In this document: piece by piece, positions 35,149-47,400 of the stretch
Numbering within the stretch: position 1 is the stretch's first letter
Layout of the letters: each line of letters begins with the position of its first letter
From: Carnegiea gigantea
Taxonomy: Eukaryota; Streptophyta; Magnoliopsida; Caryophyllales; Cactaceae
Reading direction: 5' to 3'
DNA: 64,000 nucleotides
NCBI GenBank assembly: GCA_029747015.1
Contig: JAKOGI010001990.1
Location: 77,001 to 141,000 of the forward strand
Position numbers and translations under genes: made by a program
Notes under the pieces: generated by a model
What the model was told of the DNA's origin: nothing
Database searches by the model: none
The model's input: the letters and a program-made list of their open reading frames with translations, nothing else

Positions 35149-36809
35149 ACTGCAAGCACACGGTGTAGTTGTAACTAGCAACCGGCAAGTAGGGGTTGAT
35201 TCCACAAGGAACTTGCTTTTAATTACTAAAACTAACTAAACTAACCAATCTAGGCAAATCAAATTTACAGACTCAATTATCAACTAAGAAAATGATAACA
35301 ACTAAGGGCCTATTCTTTTCATGGGTCCATTTTAAAATACCAATCTCAGCCCACTTCAACCTACTTCAACCTACTTCAACCCACTTCAACCCACTTTCAC
35401 TATTTTAACCAAGTTCAATTTATTACATAAAAAAAATTCAACCCACTTCAACCTACTTCAACCCACTTCAACCTACTTTAACCTACCTTAACCTACTTCA
35501 ACTCACTTCACCCTTTTACCCACTCCAATTTACCCACGAAAAAAACAAGCCCTAAGAGTACGATTCAAAAATCAAAACATTAACATACGCAGATTGAAAT
35601 TAATAACATAATTATGCCAGGGAATCAGCTATTAGCCTCATCAAGCTGGCCTAAGCATGCAACATGAATGGATAAATTTTCAATTAAGTTCATTTCCTTC
35701 CTCTTTCAAGAGTCAAAGACTAATCTTAGAACTATAGTCTCCTATTTTCATGGGACTAAGATTGGAAGGATTACAAGATTTACAATCTCAAATCTCAATT
35801 AGAACTTTAATTGTTTTCATATCACAACCCTAACCATCTACTAAGTCACAATAGGCAAAGGTTTCATCTTTCGACATTTTTCTAAACTTGAATAAAAGCA
35901 TGTGAACACTGTTTCAAGCAATTCATCAAGGACATTGTGAACAAAGTAGAATTTAATAACACAAGCATGGAATAAGTAAGATTTGGGGATAATTCGTGAT
36001 TCAACTAGGCATAATGTCATTAATCCCAACCCAAGTTAAGGGATTTAGTCACTAAATATAGTGAAAATCACAATGCAATAATCGTAAAACATCATATTAA
36101 CAACTACCAAAGAATTGAAATAATGAACAATAGATAGAGAGGGTTTGAGAAAGCAACCTTAGGAATTGATAATGTGAGTGAATACGAATCTTGAATCCAA
36201 CAATAATAATATCCAGAACACTAGAATATTCATATGTTGAACCCTAAAAACTAATTAAAAAGTTAGAGGAAAGATGTTTGAAAAGACAATGGTCTAAGCC
36301 TCTCAAACCGTCCGTTGAAACAAATCGGGGAGGTGGTTTCATTGAATGCAACATGAGCATGCCAAACAACACGACACCTGCTATTGATATAATTTTCCAG
36401 AAGAGTGACATGGGTGACACAGGCATGCCAAACAACACGACACCCCGTGTCATCATCTAGATTTACTACCTCACTTACTGTAGGGTTCTACCTTATGGCA
36501 CGCAGTGTCGTCCTTTTCAAATTTTAGCTGCCAGCATCGATGTGTAGATTAGCACAGTAACCTATGTTGCACCTTTTTCCTTGGCTTGCCACTTGATTGA
36601 ATTCTTATTCCCTCTCCTTAGCTTCCTTTATTGAAAAAAGAAAATCACCCTCGAATCTCAAAATCACAGCCCAAACATCTACAAACTAAGAAATTAAGCC
36701 AAGTTAAGTGATTATGAGGAAAAACAACTGAATTTCCTAAATCCTACGGCCAGAAGTAAAGAAATAAAGGAGGATTTAGGTAAAGAAAATATGTGAAAAT
36801 ATGGGTTTA
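35149..36809. mobile_element. Unclassified 1.66-kb insertion within the LINE RT
   Basis: Interrupts the RT reading frame between VIV and NRLKR-type residues. Flanks are an imperfect duplication of about 8 bp, ATAGTAAA (35141-35148) and ATAGCTAA (36810-36817). It begins ACTGCAAGCACACGGTGTAG. No inverted termini, LTRs or coding sequence recognised. It holds a Tourist-like MITE (35306-35552) and two copies of GCATGCCAAACAACACGACA near 36357 and 36422. Class unknown. Confidence 0.6.
35306..35552. mobile_element. Tourist-like MITE nested in the unclassified insertion
   Basis: 247 bp with termini GGGCCTATTCTTTTC and GAAAAAAACAAGCCC and perfect target duplication TAA (35303-35305, 35553-35555). The interior is a run of CAACC(C/T)ACTT words. 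Same terminal type as the MITE in the Copia LTR. Confidence 0.85.
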
Positions 36810-36817
36810 ATAGCTAA

Positions 36818-38763
36818 TAGACCGAAAAGGATTGTTCCTCAAATTATAGCTTAACAACAGAGCATCTTCTTTCCTAAAAAGCTCATTTTAGACACTGCCA
36901 TGATAGCCTTTGAAATCTTTCACTATAAGAAGATGAGGACAAAGCGGAGAAAGGGAATGTGTGTGCTGAAGTTGGATATGAGCAAGGCATACAATAGAGT
37001 TGAATGGAGCTTCTTAGCATCTGTTATGAGGAGATTAGGCTTCAGCGAAGAATGGGTGCAATGAGTCTTATCTTGCATCAACTCGATCTCCTACTCTTTT
37101 ATTATTAATGGCACTATCAAAGGTCATACTAATTCTTTTAGGGGGCTGTGCCAAGGAGACCCAATCTGTTATGTATTGACGCGTTCTCAAGTCTAATTAA
37201 CAAGGCTGCTATAAGAGGAGGGGGAGCTCCATGAGGTGGCGATCTGCTAAGCTACTTCAAATATTACCCATCTTTTTCACTAGCATCATCATCATTTTTG
37301 TAAGAGCAAATACTAAGGAGTGCTCTAAGTTAACTAAAATCATTAGTATCTATGAGGGGGCATTAGACCAACTTGTAAATTTTGATAATCTACTCCAAAC
37401 AAGAGAAAAGTTTGAGCTTACCCACCATGATATGTGAGTCCAAGAAAGTTGTGTTTAGTAGGGTCATATATGCTTCCCAAAGAATATGAGTGTATTGGCA
37501 TTTAGAGACCTACCTTGTTTTAATGAGGCCCTCCTAGCCAAGCAAGGGTGGAGAATTCTTACTCAAGAGGACACCTTGTTAGCATGGACTCAAAAGACAA
37601 AGCATTTCCAAAAATCAAACTTCTTGGATACAGGCAGACGGGCTGACCTAAGTTTCACATAGCGCTCCATATGGAGTATGAAAGCACTGCTTATATAGAG
37701 CTCAAGATTTAGAGTGGGTAATGGCAATTCCATAGGAGTGGCCATGGATCCATGGTTCCTAGAGGAGATCATAAGGACTTAAATGATGGAGATGGGCAGC
37801 TGGAAGCAAATATATATGTCTTGAACCTCATCGCCATGAAGATTAGCATGTGGAATGTGAACAGTATCAGGGACCTTTTTTCCTTATATAGTTATTGAAG
37901 CAATTCTTAAACTACATCTCAATTTTGACTTACCTCCTAATTAATGGTTTTGGTGGCTTCAAAAAGATGGATGGTTCGTGGTGATATCAACTTATTAGTC
38001 GAGAAGAATTAGTCATATCTCAAAGTGGATTGAGAGAGTGGGGGGAGACAATGGGAAGGAGGCATGTTAGGGATGACAACTTTTGTGTGCGTTGTAGAAA
38101 AAAGATTAAACCAATTAAGCATGCGCTTTTTACCTGCACTAAGGTGACCTAAATTTGGTGTGAGGTGGGGCTTGGGGACTTGTGAAGGGAGACAAGTTCG
38201 TTGAGTATTAGAGAGGTGTTTGAATGGGCCTTTGATAAATTGAGTGAAGAGGAAGCAGCCAAAATCATGGCGATTGCTTGGCTATTGTAAGCGGTGTGTA
38301 ATGAAGTGGTTTTCCAGTCTAATGGACCTAATAGAAAAGGAGCAGTGAAGGGCTTTCTCAAGCTGCTGAGGGATTTTACGGAATATTAGGTGAAGGCCTA
38401 TGAGACTGATCGACCACCAATCACACCATCCTTTGATGATTGGGTAACACCAATCTCTGTCTTTGTTAAGGTAAACACTTATGCTTGGTGGATGCTATTC
38501 ACCCACTGAGCTAGGTTGTGTTATGAGAACTGAACAGGGAAAATCATAGCACTCAAGGTTCGAAGATTGTTGGGCTCTCATGAGATGTCGTTGACTTAAG
38601 TTGAAGCTCTCTCATTGGGCTTAGAGCTGCCACTAGAATCAGGGTACCATCATATTATCTTAGAGAGTGATGCACTAAATGCTATTAGCATTGCAACTGG
38701 CAAAAAGGAAGGCTATAAATTGATCTTATTTTTGACAAGATTGTCTCAAAAGTCAATGTGTTA
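36818..38763 (+). pseudogene. LINE reverse transcriptase C-terminal part and RNase H, broken
   Basis: RT resumes with KLDMSKAYNRVEWSFL near 36970 and GLCQGDPI near 37150. The FADD catalytic box is lost: the equivalent position reads FFTSIIIIF near 37268. ECSKL and KQGWRILT blocks follow, then a zinc-binding-like CVVEKRLNQ-type segment near 38090. RNase H is recognisable from GCVMRTEQGK (38517) to LESDALNAIS (38660). Many frameshifts. The end is interrupted by a MITE, after which a short piece (39187-39270) continues. Confidence 0.82.
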
Positions 38764-39183
38764 GGCCTTGTTCGGCCAAAGTAGTTGTTCAGGTAGCGAA
38801 TAGCGATTCAGGTGACGGATAGCTGTTTAGGTAGCTGATAACGTTTCCAATTTAGCTATTAGCAGATAGCTGCTTAGATAAGTAGTTGAATTAAATGTGT
38901 TTGATAAATTTAGTTGTTGAATTAGCTAATTAATATAAATTGAGATAAAAGGATATAGATAATTTTCAAATATAAAATTTCCAAAGGATATTATTTGGCT
39001 AAGAAATATGAAGCACTACTTCTAAATGCCAAAAACTAATACTATTAACTTTTCAAAAACACTGCTTAAAACGCTAAATCCTAGTCAAAACACTAGGTTA
39101 CTGAACATTAAAATTGACTGATTAGTGTATTGATTTGGTCAAAAAACTAAACACTACTGAAAATGCTGTTACCTAGCACGACG
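38764..39183. mobile_element. Tourist-like MITE inside the LINE 3' part
   Basis: 420 bp flanked by perfect TTA duplications (38761-38763 and 39184-39186). The left terminus is GGCCTTGTTCGGCC; the right is eroded. It shares words such as AGGTAGCG and GCTAATAGC with the MITE at 54712, so both belong to one family. Confidence 0.75.
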
Positions 39184-39270
39184 TTAGTCTTCTTTTTAGC
39201 CATGTTAGGAAAGGTGGGAATGCAATTGTTCATTTAGTTGTTTGGTTTAAAATAATATCCCCTTGGTTTG

Positions 39271-39975
39271 GCTTTCAAAATAAAAAGTAAGATTATTCAC
39301 CATAAGTAATTTATCGAATTTGCTTTTGAACAAAATACATGCATTGTAATTTACATGTTAGTTAACTAAAAAGTCATCTAAAAAATCGTTGAATTTTTCA
39401 AAACACTAGTTAATAATCCAGTTAATAATCTAAAACATAACAGAAAAACAAAACCAAGATTCATTTTGCACAGTTCTTATCTTGCGTTTGCTCACTTGCA
39501 GTCCTTATCCAAACCCGGACTCTAGACAGAGAGGCCCCGCTGCACTAGTCTGTCGTCGACGCCGGCGGCCGTTCGCCGTGAAGTCGCCGGCTTCAGGTAA
39601 GCCGCTTTGTTTCGTGTTTTCCTTTTGTTTTGTACTGCTTTCGTGGTTGTTTCACCGAATCTGTTATTTCCTACTTTCGTCCTGCAACTATGGCCTCCCT
39701 TTCATTCTCCTCATCTAATTGTAGTTAGAATACTGGTCGATTAAATCAGGTTCCCACCATTTTTTTAATGGGGAATGCTTACACACCCCCCCTTTGTGGA
39801 AGATTTCTGTCCTATTTCCTCCAAAAAAATCAGAAGTGGCGAAGAGGATTTTTTTTTTTCCCGATCAGTATAGGGAAAATTCAATTAGAACCTGCAAGAG
39901 TTTCTGATGCAAATGTAAAAATGGATCATATTAGAGGAGCAGAAATTGTAATGTATGAGCAATAAACATTGTAGT
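39271..39975. other. Intergenic with a GC-rich exon-like island
   Basis: Mostly AT-rich. At 39500-39600 a CpG-rich block (GTCGTCGACGCCGGCGGCC) ends in TTCAG followed by GTAAGCCG, a good splice-donor context. It could be an untranslated first exon or a captured fragment. No matching acceptor was tied to it. Confidence 0.35.
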
Positions 39976-40187
39976 TGTTGGCTAAGAAAATGAGTGTTGT
40001 CCCCCATTGATCAAATGAAAGAATATGAAAGTGGGTGTCGTCCCATATTGATAAAATTAAAGGGTTTGAGCATGTATATAACCTTGTGAGTTACTCCACC
40101 CATTGCGAATTGATTTTGGGTTTAAACCTCATTTGAGCTTATGTGCATGGTTATTTGTTTATGACCCAATTGATATAAAATTTAACA

Positions 40188-40199
40188 TGGTATCAGAGC
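40188..40199 (+). other. Primer-binding site of the TRIM-like element
   Basis: TGGTATCAGAGC, exact match to the usual plant initiator tRNA-Met site, abutting the first LTR. Confidence 0.85.
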
Positions 40200-40285
40200 T
40201 TTCTCGATCTTGTTTTGCCTCCGTCTCCGTTTGATTAAATCGTATGCATGTGTTGGACCTTGTTAGTAGCCCACACGTGAGGGCA

Positions 40286-40357
40286 TGTTGGAGTATGAAA
40301 GTGGGTGTTGTTTCACATTGATCAATGAAAGAATGTGCAAGTGAGTGTCGTCCCACA
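40286..40357 (+). repeat. Truncated internal LTR copy in the TRIM-like element
   Basis: Begins TGTTGGAGTATGAAAGTGGG like the 3' LTR, stops after about 72 bp, and is followed by a second copy of the internal region (40360-40423 resembles 40223-40285). Confidence 0.8.
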
Positions 40358-40637
40358 CGTTTCCGTTTGATTAAAATTGTGTGCATGTGTTGAGCCTTGT
40401 TAGTAACCCACACATGAGGGGCGTGTTGGAGTATGAAAGTGGGTGTTGTCCCACATTGATCAATGAAAGAATATGAAAGTGGGTGTCGTCCTACATTGAT
40501 AAAATTAAAAGGTTTGAGCATGTATATAACTTATAAGTTACTCCATTTATTGCCAATTGTTTTTAGGGCGGAACCTCATTTGAGTTTTTATGCATGACTC
40601 GTTTGTTGAAAGCACAATTGATATAAAAAATTCAACA

Positions 40638-41468
40638 ATAGTAATTTGGAAAGTTCAGAAGAAATATTTACATTTTGTTCCACCTAGTTTTGCACAATAG
40701 TTTTTAGGACCTACGAAATTGTAAATAATTTAGAGGCTCATCAACATTTGAACAAATGAATTAACAGGTCCTAAAATGACCAAAATGTCCCGTGTCTTTT
40801 TTATGTTCTCATAATAATAGGGTTGTTGGGTTTATCATCATGATCATCATCATCCTTAATCATGGTGATGGTGATGATGATGATGATGATGATGGAAAGA
40901 TGAAAATACAAATGACATTTTGGTTATTTGCATGTATCCATCTATCCGCTTCAATTTATGGGTTAATTATTGTGGGGATTTTGTACAGCTTCCAAGAGTT
41001 ATGCTAATTGAAATTAGTTCAATTATTGAAGAAGCTATTTATCTAACTTGGCATAATACTTGTGTAATTTTTCTTCCGACATGAGTAGCCTCTCTATTTT
41101 TTTATAATAATGGTTAACTATTAAAAAAAGTACCAAATAGTTAATTATAAATAACTATAATGAAATACGAATCTCAAGTGGTTAGAGAATAAGGTGGCAA
41201 ATTTCTTTTTCTACAGATTCAAAATTATACTAGTTAAAAAAGATAACTGATAATTGCATATAACATTTGAAAAATAAAACAGTTTTGATTCTTTCCTATA
41301 ACTGCCAAAACAGCAAAGATTAGAACCTAATTTAATTCAAGCTCTCTGTCAATCAACCAAGTTCAAGATCAAGTCCCACCCCAACCTCCAGATATCAAGT
41401 CCTGATTACATTTCATTTCACTTTTCCTCACCAAACAGGGCTTGACAGAGACAGAGGGAGGGAAAGTC
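40638..41468 (+). promoter_or_regulatory. Probable PPOX1 promoter and 5' leader
   Basis: Only sequence between the TRIM-like element and the PPOX1 start codon. AT-rich, with a (CAT)n/(GATG)n block at 40835-40895 whose two halves are complementary. No TATA box or start site could be assigned with confidence; the last 60-100 bases are probably leader. Confidence 0.4.
40835..40895. repeat. CAT/ATG trinucleotide repeat
   Basis: CATCATGATCATCATCATCC followed by GGTGATGATGATGATGATG. The halves can pair, so a hairpin is possible. It sits about 0.6 kb upstream of PPOX1. Confidence 0.9.
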
Positions 41469-44400
41469 ATGACTGCAATGGCACTATCAATCATAAATAC
41501 AATACTGCAGTGTACCGTGCAACCCGGTTTCTCATTCAAAACCAAACCTGGAGTGATGGTTTATGCTGCACCTGGTTCAACTTCACTCTTACTTAGAAGG
41601 CATGCAAAGAGCAACGATATCAACTTCAGCTCAACCCGCTCCCGCATTAGGTGCTCCACGGTCTTGAACACAATTTCAGTTGCTAATTCTGTTTCAGAAT
41701 CAGCTTCTGGAGGCTCATTAAAAGTAGACTGTGTGATCGTGGGAGGTGGGATTAGCGGACTCTGCATAGCGCAGGCCTTGTCCACAAAGCACGCCTCCGT
41801 CTCCCTCAATTTCATTGTCACTGAGGCTAGAGACTGCGTTGGTGGTAACATCACCACTCTTGAGTCTGATGGCTATCTGTGGGAAGAAGGCCCGAACAGT
41901 TTCCAGCCTTCCGATCCCGTCCTAACCATGGCTGTGAGTGTCTGTCTATCTCTTTCTCTCTTTCTGTATTGCGTGTGTGCCTTTCCTCTGCTAACAATTC
42001 TTATGCAGGTGGATAGTGGCTTGAAAGAGGACTTGGTTCTGGGTGATCCCAACGCCCCACGCTTTGTGCTCTGGAACAGCAAATTGAGGCCTGTGCCTTC
42101 CAAGCCCACAGACCTCCCCTTTTTCGACCTTATGAGCTTTTCCGGCAAGATCAAGGCTGGGCTCGGTGCTCTTGGATTCCGTCCCTCTCCTCCAGTTTCG
42201 TCCCTTCTCTCTGTCTCTCCACCCCCCTCCTCTCTTTTTGCTTCTAAACTTAAATTCACTGCTACCATCAATACCGACTTTTGGCCTTTTGCTGCCAACT
42301 TTTGGATTACTCGTGAATGCTCTAGGGTCATGAGGAATCAGTTGAAGAATTTGTGCGTCGCAATCTGGGCGATGAGGTATTTGAACGCTTGATTGAGCCC
42401 TTTTGTTCAGGTGAATGTTCTCGTTTTCGCAATTTATTCACCTCGGTGTGTATGCTTACTTGTTCAGTCATGAAACTCGTCTGTATTTTCATTCATGCCA
42501 TACTAGGGAGTGACTTCAATGTCTGTTCTTAAGGTGTGTATGCTGGTGATCCCGCAAAGCTGAGTATGAAAGCTGCATTTGGAAAAGTATGGAGCTTGGA
42601 GCAGAAGGGTGGTAGCATCATCGGTGGCACCTTCAAAACCATCCAGGAAAGAAGGAATAATCCTAAGGCCCCACGAGACCCGTAATAAAGTCACTACTCT
42701 TCTATTTGTCTTTGGCATAGTTTGTATCTAACGTATATTGTAGGCCTCATGCTACTACCTTTCATTTCCTGGATGTATTTATTTTGCAGGCGCCTCCCAA
42801 AACCAAAGGGCCAGACTGTTGGGTCCTTTAGAAAAGGACTCATTATGTTGCCCAATGCTATTTCTGCCAGGTATTGTTCTTGAAGTGCCCCCTGGGGCCT
42901 CTGTCCCCTGCAAGGTTAGATAGTTGTAGTCACCAGGACCTTTCTTGTCAATAACTCTCTCTGCTCTGCATAGAGCCATAGCAGAACAATTCTGAGTGAA
43001 TTTTGCTCTGCATAGAGCCATACCAGAGCAATTCCCAGTGAATCCTGGTCCTTGTTATGATATATGCTCAGACATCTGCTCTAATTGGCAATAGGGTGAT
43101 CAAAACCGGTTAACCGGAAATTCGGTTAACTGAAAGTCGGTTAACCAGAAAGTCATTTTGCAAAAATTGTAAACCGAAAACTGAACCAAAACTTTCAATT
43201 AACCGAAAATCAGTTAACCGAATTTTTCCGGTTCGGCGAAAATGTGAACCGTAACCGAACCGAAAAACTTGGTTAACCGGATTTTCGGTTCGGTTAACCG
43301 GATTTTCGGTTCTATTACCGGTTAACCGTTAATTTAAATTATTAATTTTCAATTTTCACTCCATTTTTTAATTAATTTAACTATTTAAGACAGCAAATAT
43401 TAACTTACACATTATTGTATGTTTAGTCTTATCTTTAATAATTATAAAAACTATAGTTGAACAATACAAAATTTAGTTGTTTTTTAAAATAAAAGTGTAA
43501 GATTTGATTTCGGTTAACCGTCGGTTAACCGCTCCTTTTTTTAATTAATTTAACTATTTAAGACACCAAATATTAACTTACACATTATTGTATGTTTAGT
43601 CTTATCTTTAATAATTATAAAAACTATAGTTGACCAATATAAAATTTAGTTGTTTTTTAAAATAAAAGTGTAAGATTTGATTTCGGTTAACCATCGGTTA
43701 ACCGTGCGGTTAACCGAATCTTAAATGGCCGAACCGAAATTGAAACCGAAACTGCAAATTTTTTTCGGTTTGGTTGCAAATTTTTTTCAGTTCGGTTAAC
43801 CAAACCGAATTTTTTAGAAAAATCAAACAGGTTAACCGGTCTTTTGGATCGGTTTTTCGGTTTTCCGGTTCGATTTTTCGGTTTCGGTTTTTTTGGCTCA
43901 CCCCCGGCATTGCTATCCTTACGAACTCCAATCTTTTGCAGGCTGGATGGCAAAGTGAAACTGTCCTGGAAGCTTTCTAATATTAAATTGGTAAATGGAG
44001 AATATCATCTGACTTATGAAACACCAGAGGGCTTGGTTTCTGTAAGAAGCAAAAGTGTTGTGCTGACTGTTCCGTCGCATGTTGCCAGTATCCTATTACG
44101 TCCACTTTCTGTGAGTACTGTAGTTCTCTTGATGTTGCTAGACAGCTTTCTAAACATGAATAAATTAATTGTCATTTTGCATTCTCCTGAATATGTGCCT
44201 CGTTTACGTTGTGTTGACTCATTGGCTTTTGCCAGTGGAAGTAATACTTGGTTACGACAATGGCGAAATCATTTCTTCCTCCAGATAAAGAGTCTTGATA
44301 TGTTGACCTCTTGCATTTAAGTCATTTTAGGTTTTACCTCAGACTTCCTTTACTGGATCTAAGATGTGTTGAGTCTCGAGCCGACTTTGAGATTTTTGGA

Positions 44401-47400
44401 GGAGCTATTCTCAAGAGACTTTACACACTAAGTGCCAACAGTGGGATTTAGGCCAACAGCTATTAAGTTCCTTGAATTTATGAAGATAAGGAGACTCCTA
44501 TCCTCCACTATTCATTCTATGCCTGGAGGCTATTATGGCCTGGAAGCATATTTTTTCTGGAAGATATTGGTGAGATTTTTAACTAAGGCTTTTGAATAGC
44601 GACCACTTGCTCCCCAATGTAGGTTGTGCTGAAGCGAGGTCTCAGGAGATCCATATATGCAACCTTATCCTTGATAAGATGAGAGGCTATGTCCATACAA
44701 TCCTGAAAAGAATTTTTTGAACAGTGGTAGTTCAAAAAAGTAGAAAAAACTAGGGGAAGTTAGGACTAGAAATGGGTGGTGTTATACTTAAAGAGGCAGT
44801 GAAGTTTTAAATGATAAATGGGGTGATACTATAATGGATGATATTTTGTGACCACTTTGAAGTCAGTGTGTAATGGTTCATCTTGCTGAGATGCAGTGGC
44901 ACAATCAGTTTCTTGCATGGCCGGAGACTCCTGATTTGATACTATGGTCTGTCATAAGCTTGCTACTGCTTCATTTTGGCTCTCAGGAAATCTGATATTC
45001 ACCTTAGTGGTGGCAATATACAGCAACTCACAAATCTTTCCGATGCGGCCTTTTTGTCGCAAATTGGCCACATTTTGAATATACAGTTTGGCTTTAATTA
45101 GTGAATGCGGTGTTCAGTAGAAGGATGGAGTATTAGCTTATAAATATTCTTGTGATGATATAATCTTGTGAATCCTCACTAGTGTCTAGATTGTTCTAGG
45201 TTGTTGACATGTCATTGTTGTCATATCAATTTCTCTTGGGTGAAAAGAAAGGCAGAATCACTCATGCAAGCAGAGATTGAACCATGGTCTTTGGTTCTAC
45301 CTCTACTTATTTCACCAGCTAAGCAGCTGACACCCACTATTATGATATATCCTAACAGGTCCAAAGATGTGGCTTTAGTTGGATTTTAGCTTCATATTTC
45401 TCAGTGTTGATTTTCTCTGGATATTATATCCACAGACCATGCATGCTCCTTGCCAACAAATAATAATATATCCTGTTGAAGAAGATCTTTTGGATCTTTA
45501 TCTTTCGCTAACAATGTGCACGAAGTTCTGGAGGCTCTCTAAATGAATATGTGGAATAATCTCTTAAGATAATGGCTATTCTCTTGATTTTCCTGCTATA
45601 GCATATCATCTAAAGATAATATCAATTAGATTCACATTCTGTGCAACACTGCATACCCATTGTCTTCATAATACTTCTCCCTTTTGTAGTCGAGAAGATG
45701 CTGATGGAGCCTTACCCTTGCGATTGCAAACAGCTTGTTTTTGCATTATAAGTAATTGTACTGTGATTTGCGTAACCTTATTCTGTGCAACAGTGGGCCT
45801 TCTGATGCTTAATCATGACAGTCTTTCTCTTCCTTTTTCTTTCTTTTCCTTTCATTATTCTTTTTTTTTTGGGGGGGGGGTGCGGCATTGAGCGGAGGCT
45901 CTGTAAATACTGACCAAAGGTACAGCTATAGTGCTTTTTGAGCACTACAGTCGAGAACATGCTGATGGAGCCTTACCCTTGCGATTGCAAACAGCTTGTT
46001 TTTGCATTATAAGTAATTCTACTGTGATTTGCGTAACCTTATTCTGTGCAACAGTGGGCCTTCTGATGCTTAATCATGACAGTCTTTCTCTTCCTTTTTC
46101 TTTCTTTTCCTTTCATTATTCTTTTTTTTTGGGGGGGGGGGGTGCGGCATTGAGCGGAGGCTACCGACCAAAGGTACAGCTATAGTGCTTTTTGAGCACT
46201 ACATGTCTGCATCATAAATCTAGCTGTGGACCAACACCAGCGAATCGGAAGTACAAAAATAAACCAACTGTAGTCTTGGAGTTGGGCTTAGGTAGGGCAT
46301 ATTACACTGAATTGCAAAGAGATTGTCATCTAGAATTCTAGATTAATATGCTGTTTGGATACTACAGTGAAGTGGGAGTAATGTGATGGAAGGGGACACT
46401 TTATTTGCACTTTTTTGGATACGAGTAGTAAGGGGAATGGAGGGAAGGAAAGGGAACTTATTAAAAATCCTTCTGTTGCCCTCATGCCCCTCATTTTTAG
46501 GATGAATGAGAACGGAGGTGATGGAATGAAATGTGACCCTCCTCTTCCCCTCATTAAATTTTTCCTAACAAGGATAAGTGGAGTTAAATAACCTCTTTAG
46601 CCTCCCTTCTTTCTACGTTCAATCTAAACATACTGTGAAAATCTGGCTTGTACTCCACTGAAGTGAGACAAGCAATTTTGTCTTGGTCTACATCAAAAGT
46701 GACTTTTTCAGCAACCAAATAGTGGGCATTCCAAGGCATCTCTGTGGCACATGCAAATCTACACGGCATGGAAAGTCAAATGAAGAGAGAAAGAATAGTA
46801 CCAGGAGATGAAGTTGACAGAGAACAAGAGAGATGGGGAGAAGAGCTAGAAGCTGTAGGTTCGGCTAGAGTTCAGGCTTATCTACAATGACCTTGATCAT
46901 GGCAAGCATCTATGCCGGGGGTTGGGGGTGGAGGGAGGGAGGGAGAGAGCATGAGCGAGAGATAAAGAGAGAGAAGGCGATGGAAGATGAAATGGGGAGA
47001 GGAAACAAAAGTCCTGGCAATGGGGAGGCAAATGGCGGTTGTTGTAGGTAGGGGGTCATTCGCATCAAGTTCCTCTTGAGCAACAAAATAGGGCTTGTTA
47101 GTATGGTCCAAATAAGAGATTCATGTGATAGTTACTAATGTGAAGGTAGCTCAGAGCCTCAGAGTCAACCATTAACACAATTTTTTACTACTGTGATCCC
47201 TATTCTGACTTATGCCAAATTTTCATCCTTAAGTTGAGCAATTAAAGAGTTCTAATCGAAACATATGCAAAGTGGGATTTGGGTGGGAGTGTTACACACG
47301 CTTTGTTATTAGGCTTGCTATCGTGTTTTAGACCTTTAGTTACCCTGTTTGCCTTTCCCTATTAGGGTTGTCGGTGTGATCTTAATCACCCAAGTTTGCT

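Larger units (their letters stand above)
32290..39270 (+). mobile_element. L1-type LINE with RNase H, decayed and multiply interrupted
   Basis: ORF1-like and ORF2-like regions occur in the canonical order with stops and frameshifts throughout: DUF4283/zinc-knuckle ORF1 remains, APE endonuclease, reverse transcriptase, zinc-binding region, RNase H. Removing a hAT-like MITE, a 1.66-kb insertion and a 420-bp MITE restores collinearity with plant L1 proteins. Presence of RNase H fits the plant L1 lineages that acquired this domain. No clear poly(A) tail or target duplication was found, so the outer limits are approximate. Confidence 0.85.
39976..40637 (+). mobile_element. TRIM-like mini LTR retrotransposon upstream of PPOX1
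   Basis: LTRs of 212 and 214 bp (39976-40187 and 40424-40637) start TGTTGG and end CAACA or TTAACA. A perfect primer site TGGTATCAGAGC lies at 40188-40199, and GAGGGGCG precedes the second LTR as polypurine tract. Flanks GTAGT/ATAGT are a near-perfect 5-bp duplication. A truncated third LTR copy lies inside. No coding sequence. Each LTR has a TATATAA on the + strand, pointing toward PPOX1. Confidence 0.82.

Noticed and set aside
41442..42392. 316-codon open frame over PPOX1 exons 1-3
   Set aside because: It begins at a TTG and reads through the 75-bp intron 1 and through intron 2 in the wrong frame. The spliced gene model explains the conserved parts.
43687..44320. Arg/Phe-rich open frames near the intron-5 MITE
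   Set aside because: Generated by the CGGTT/AACCG repeat; only the exon 6 portion from 43942 is real coding sequence.
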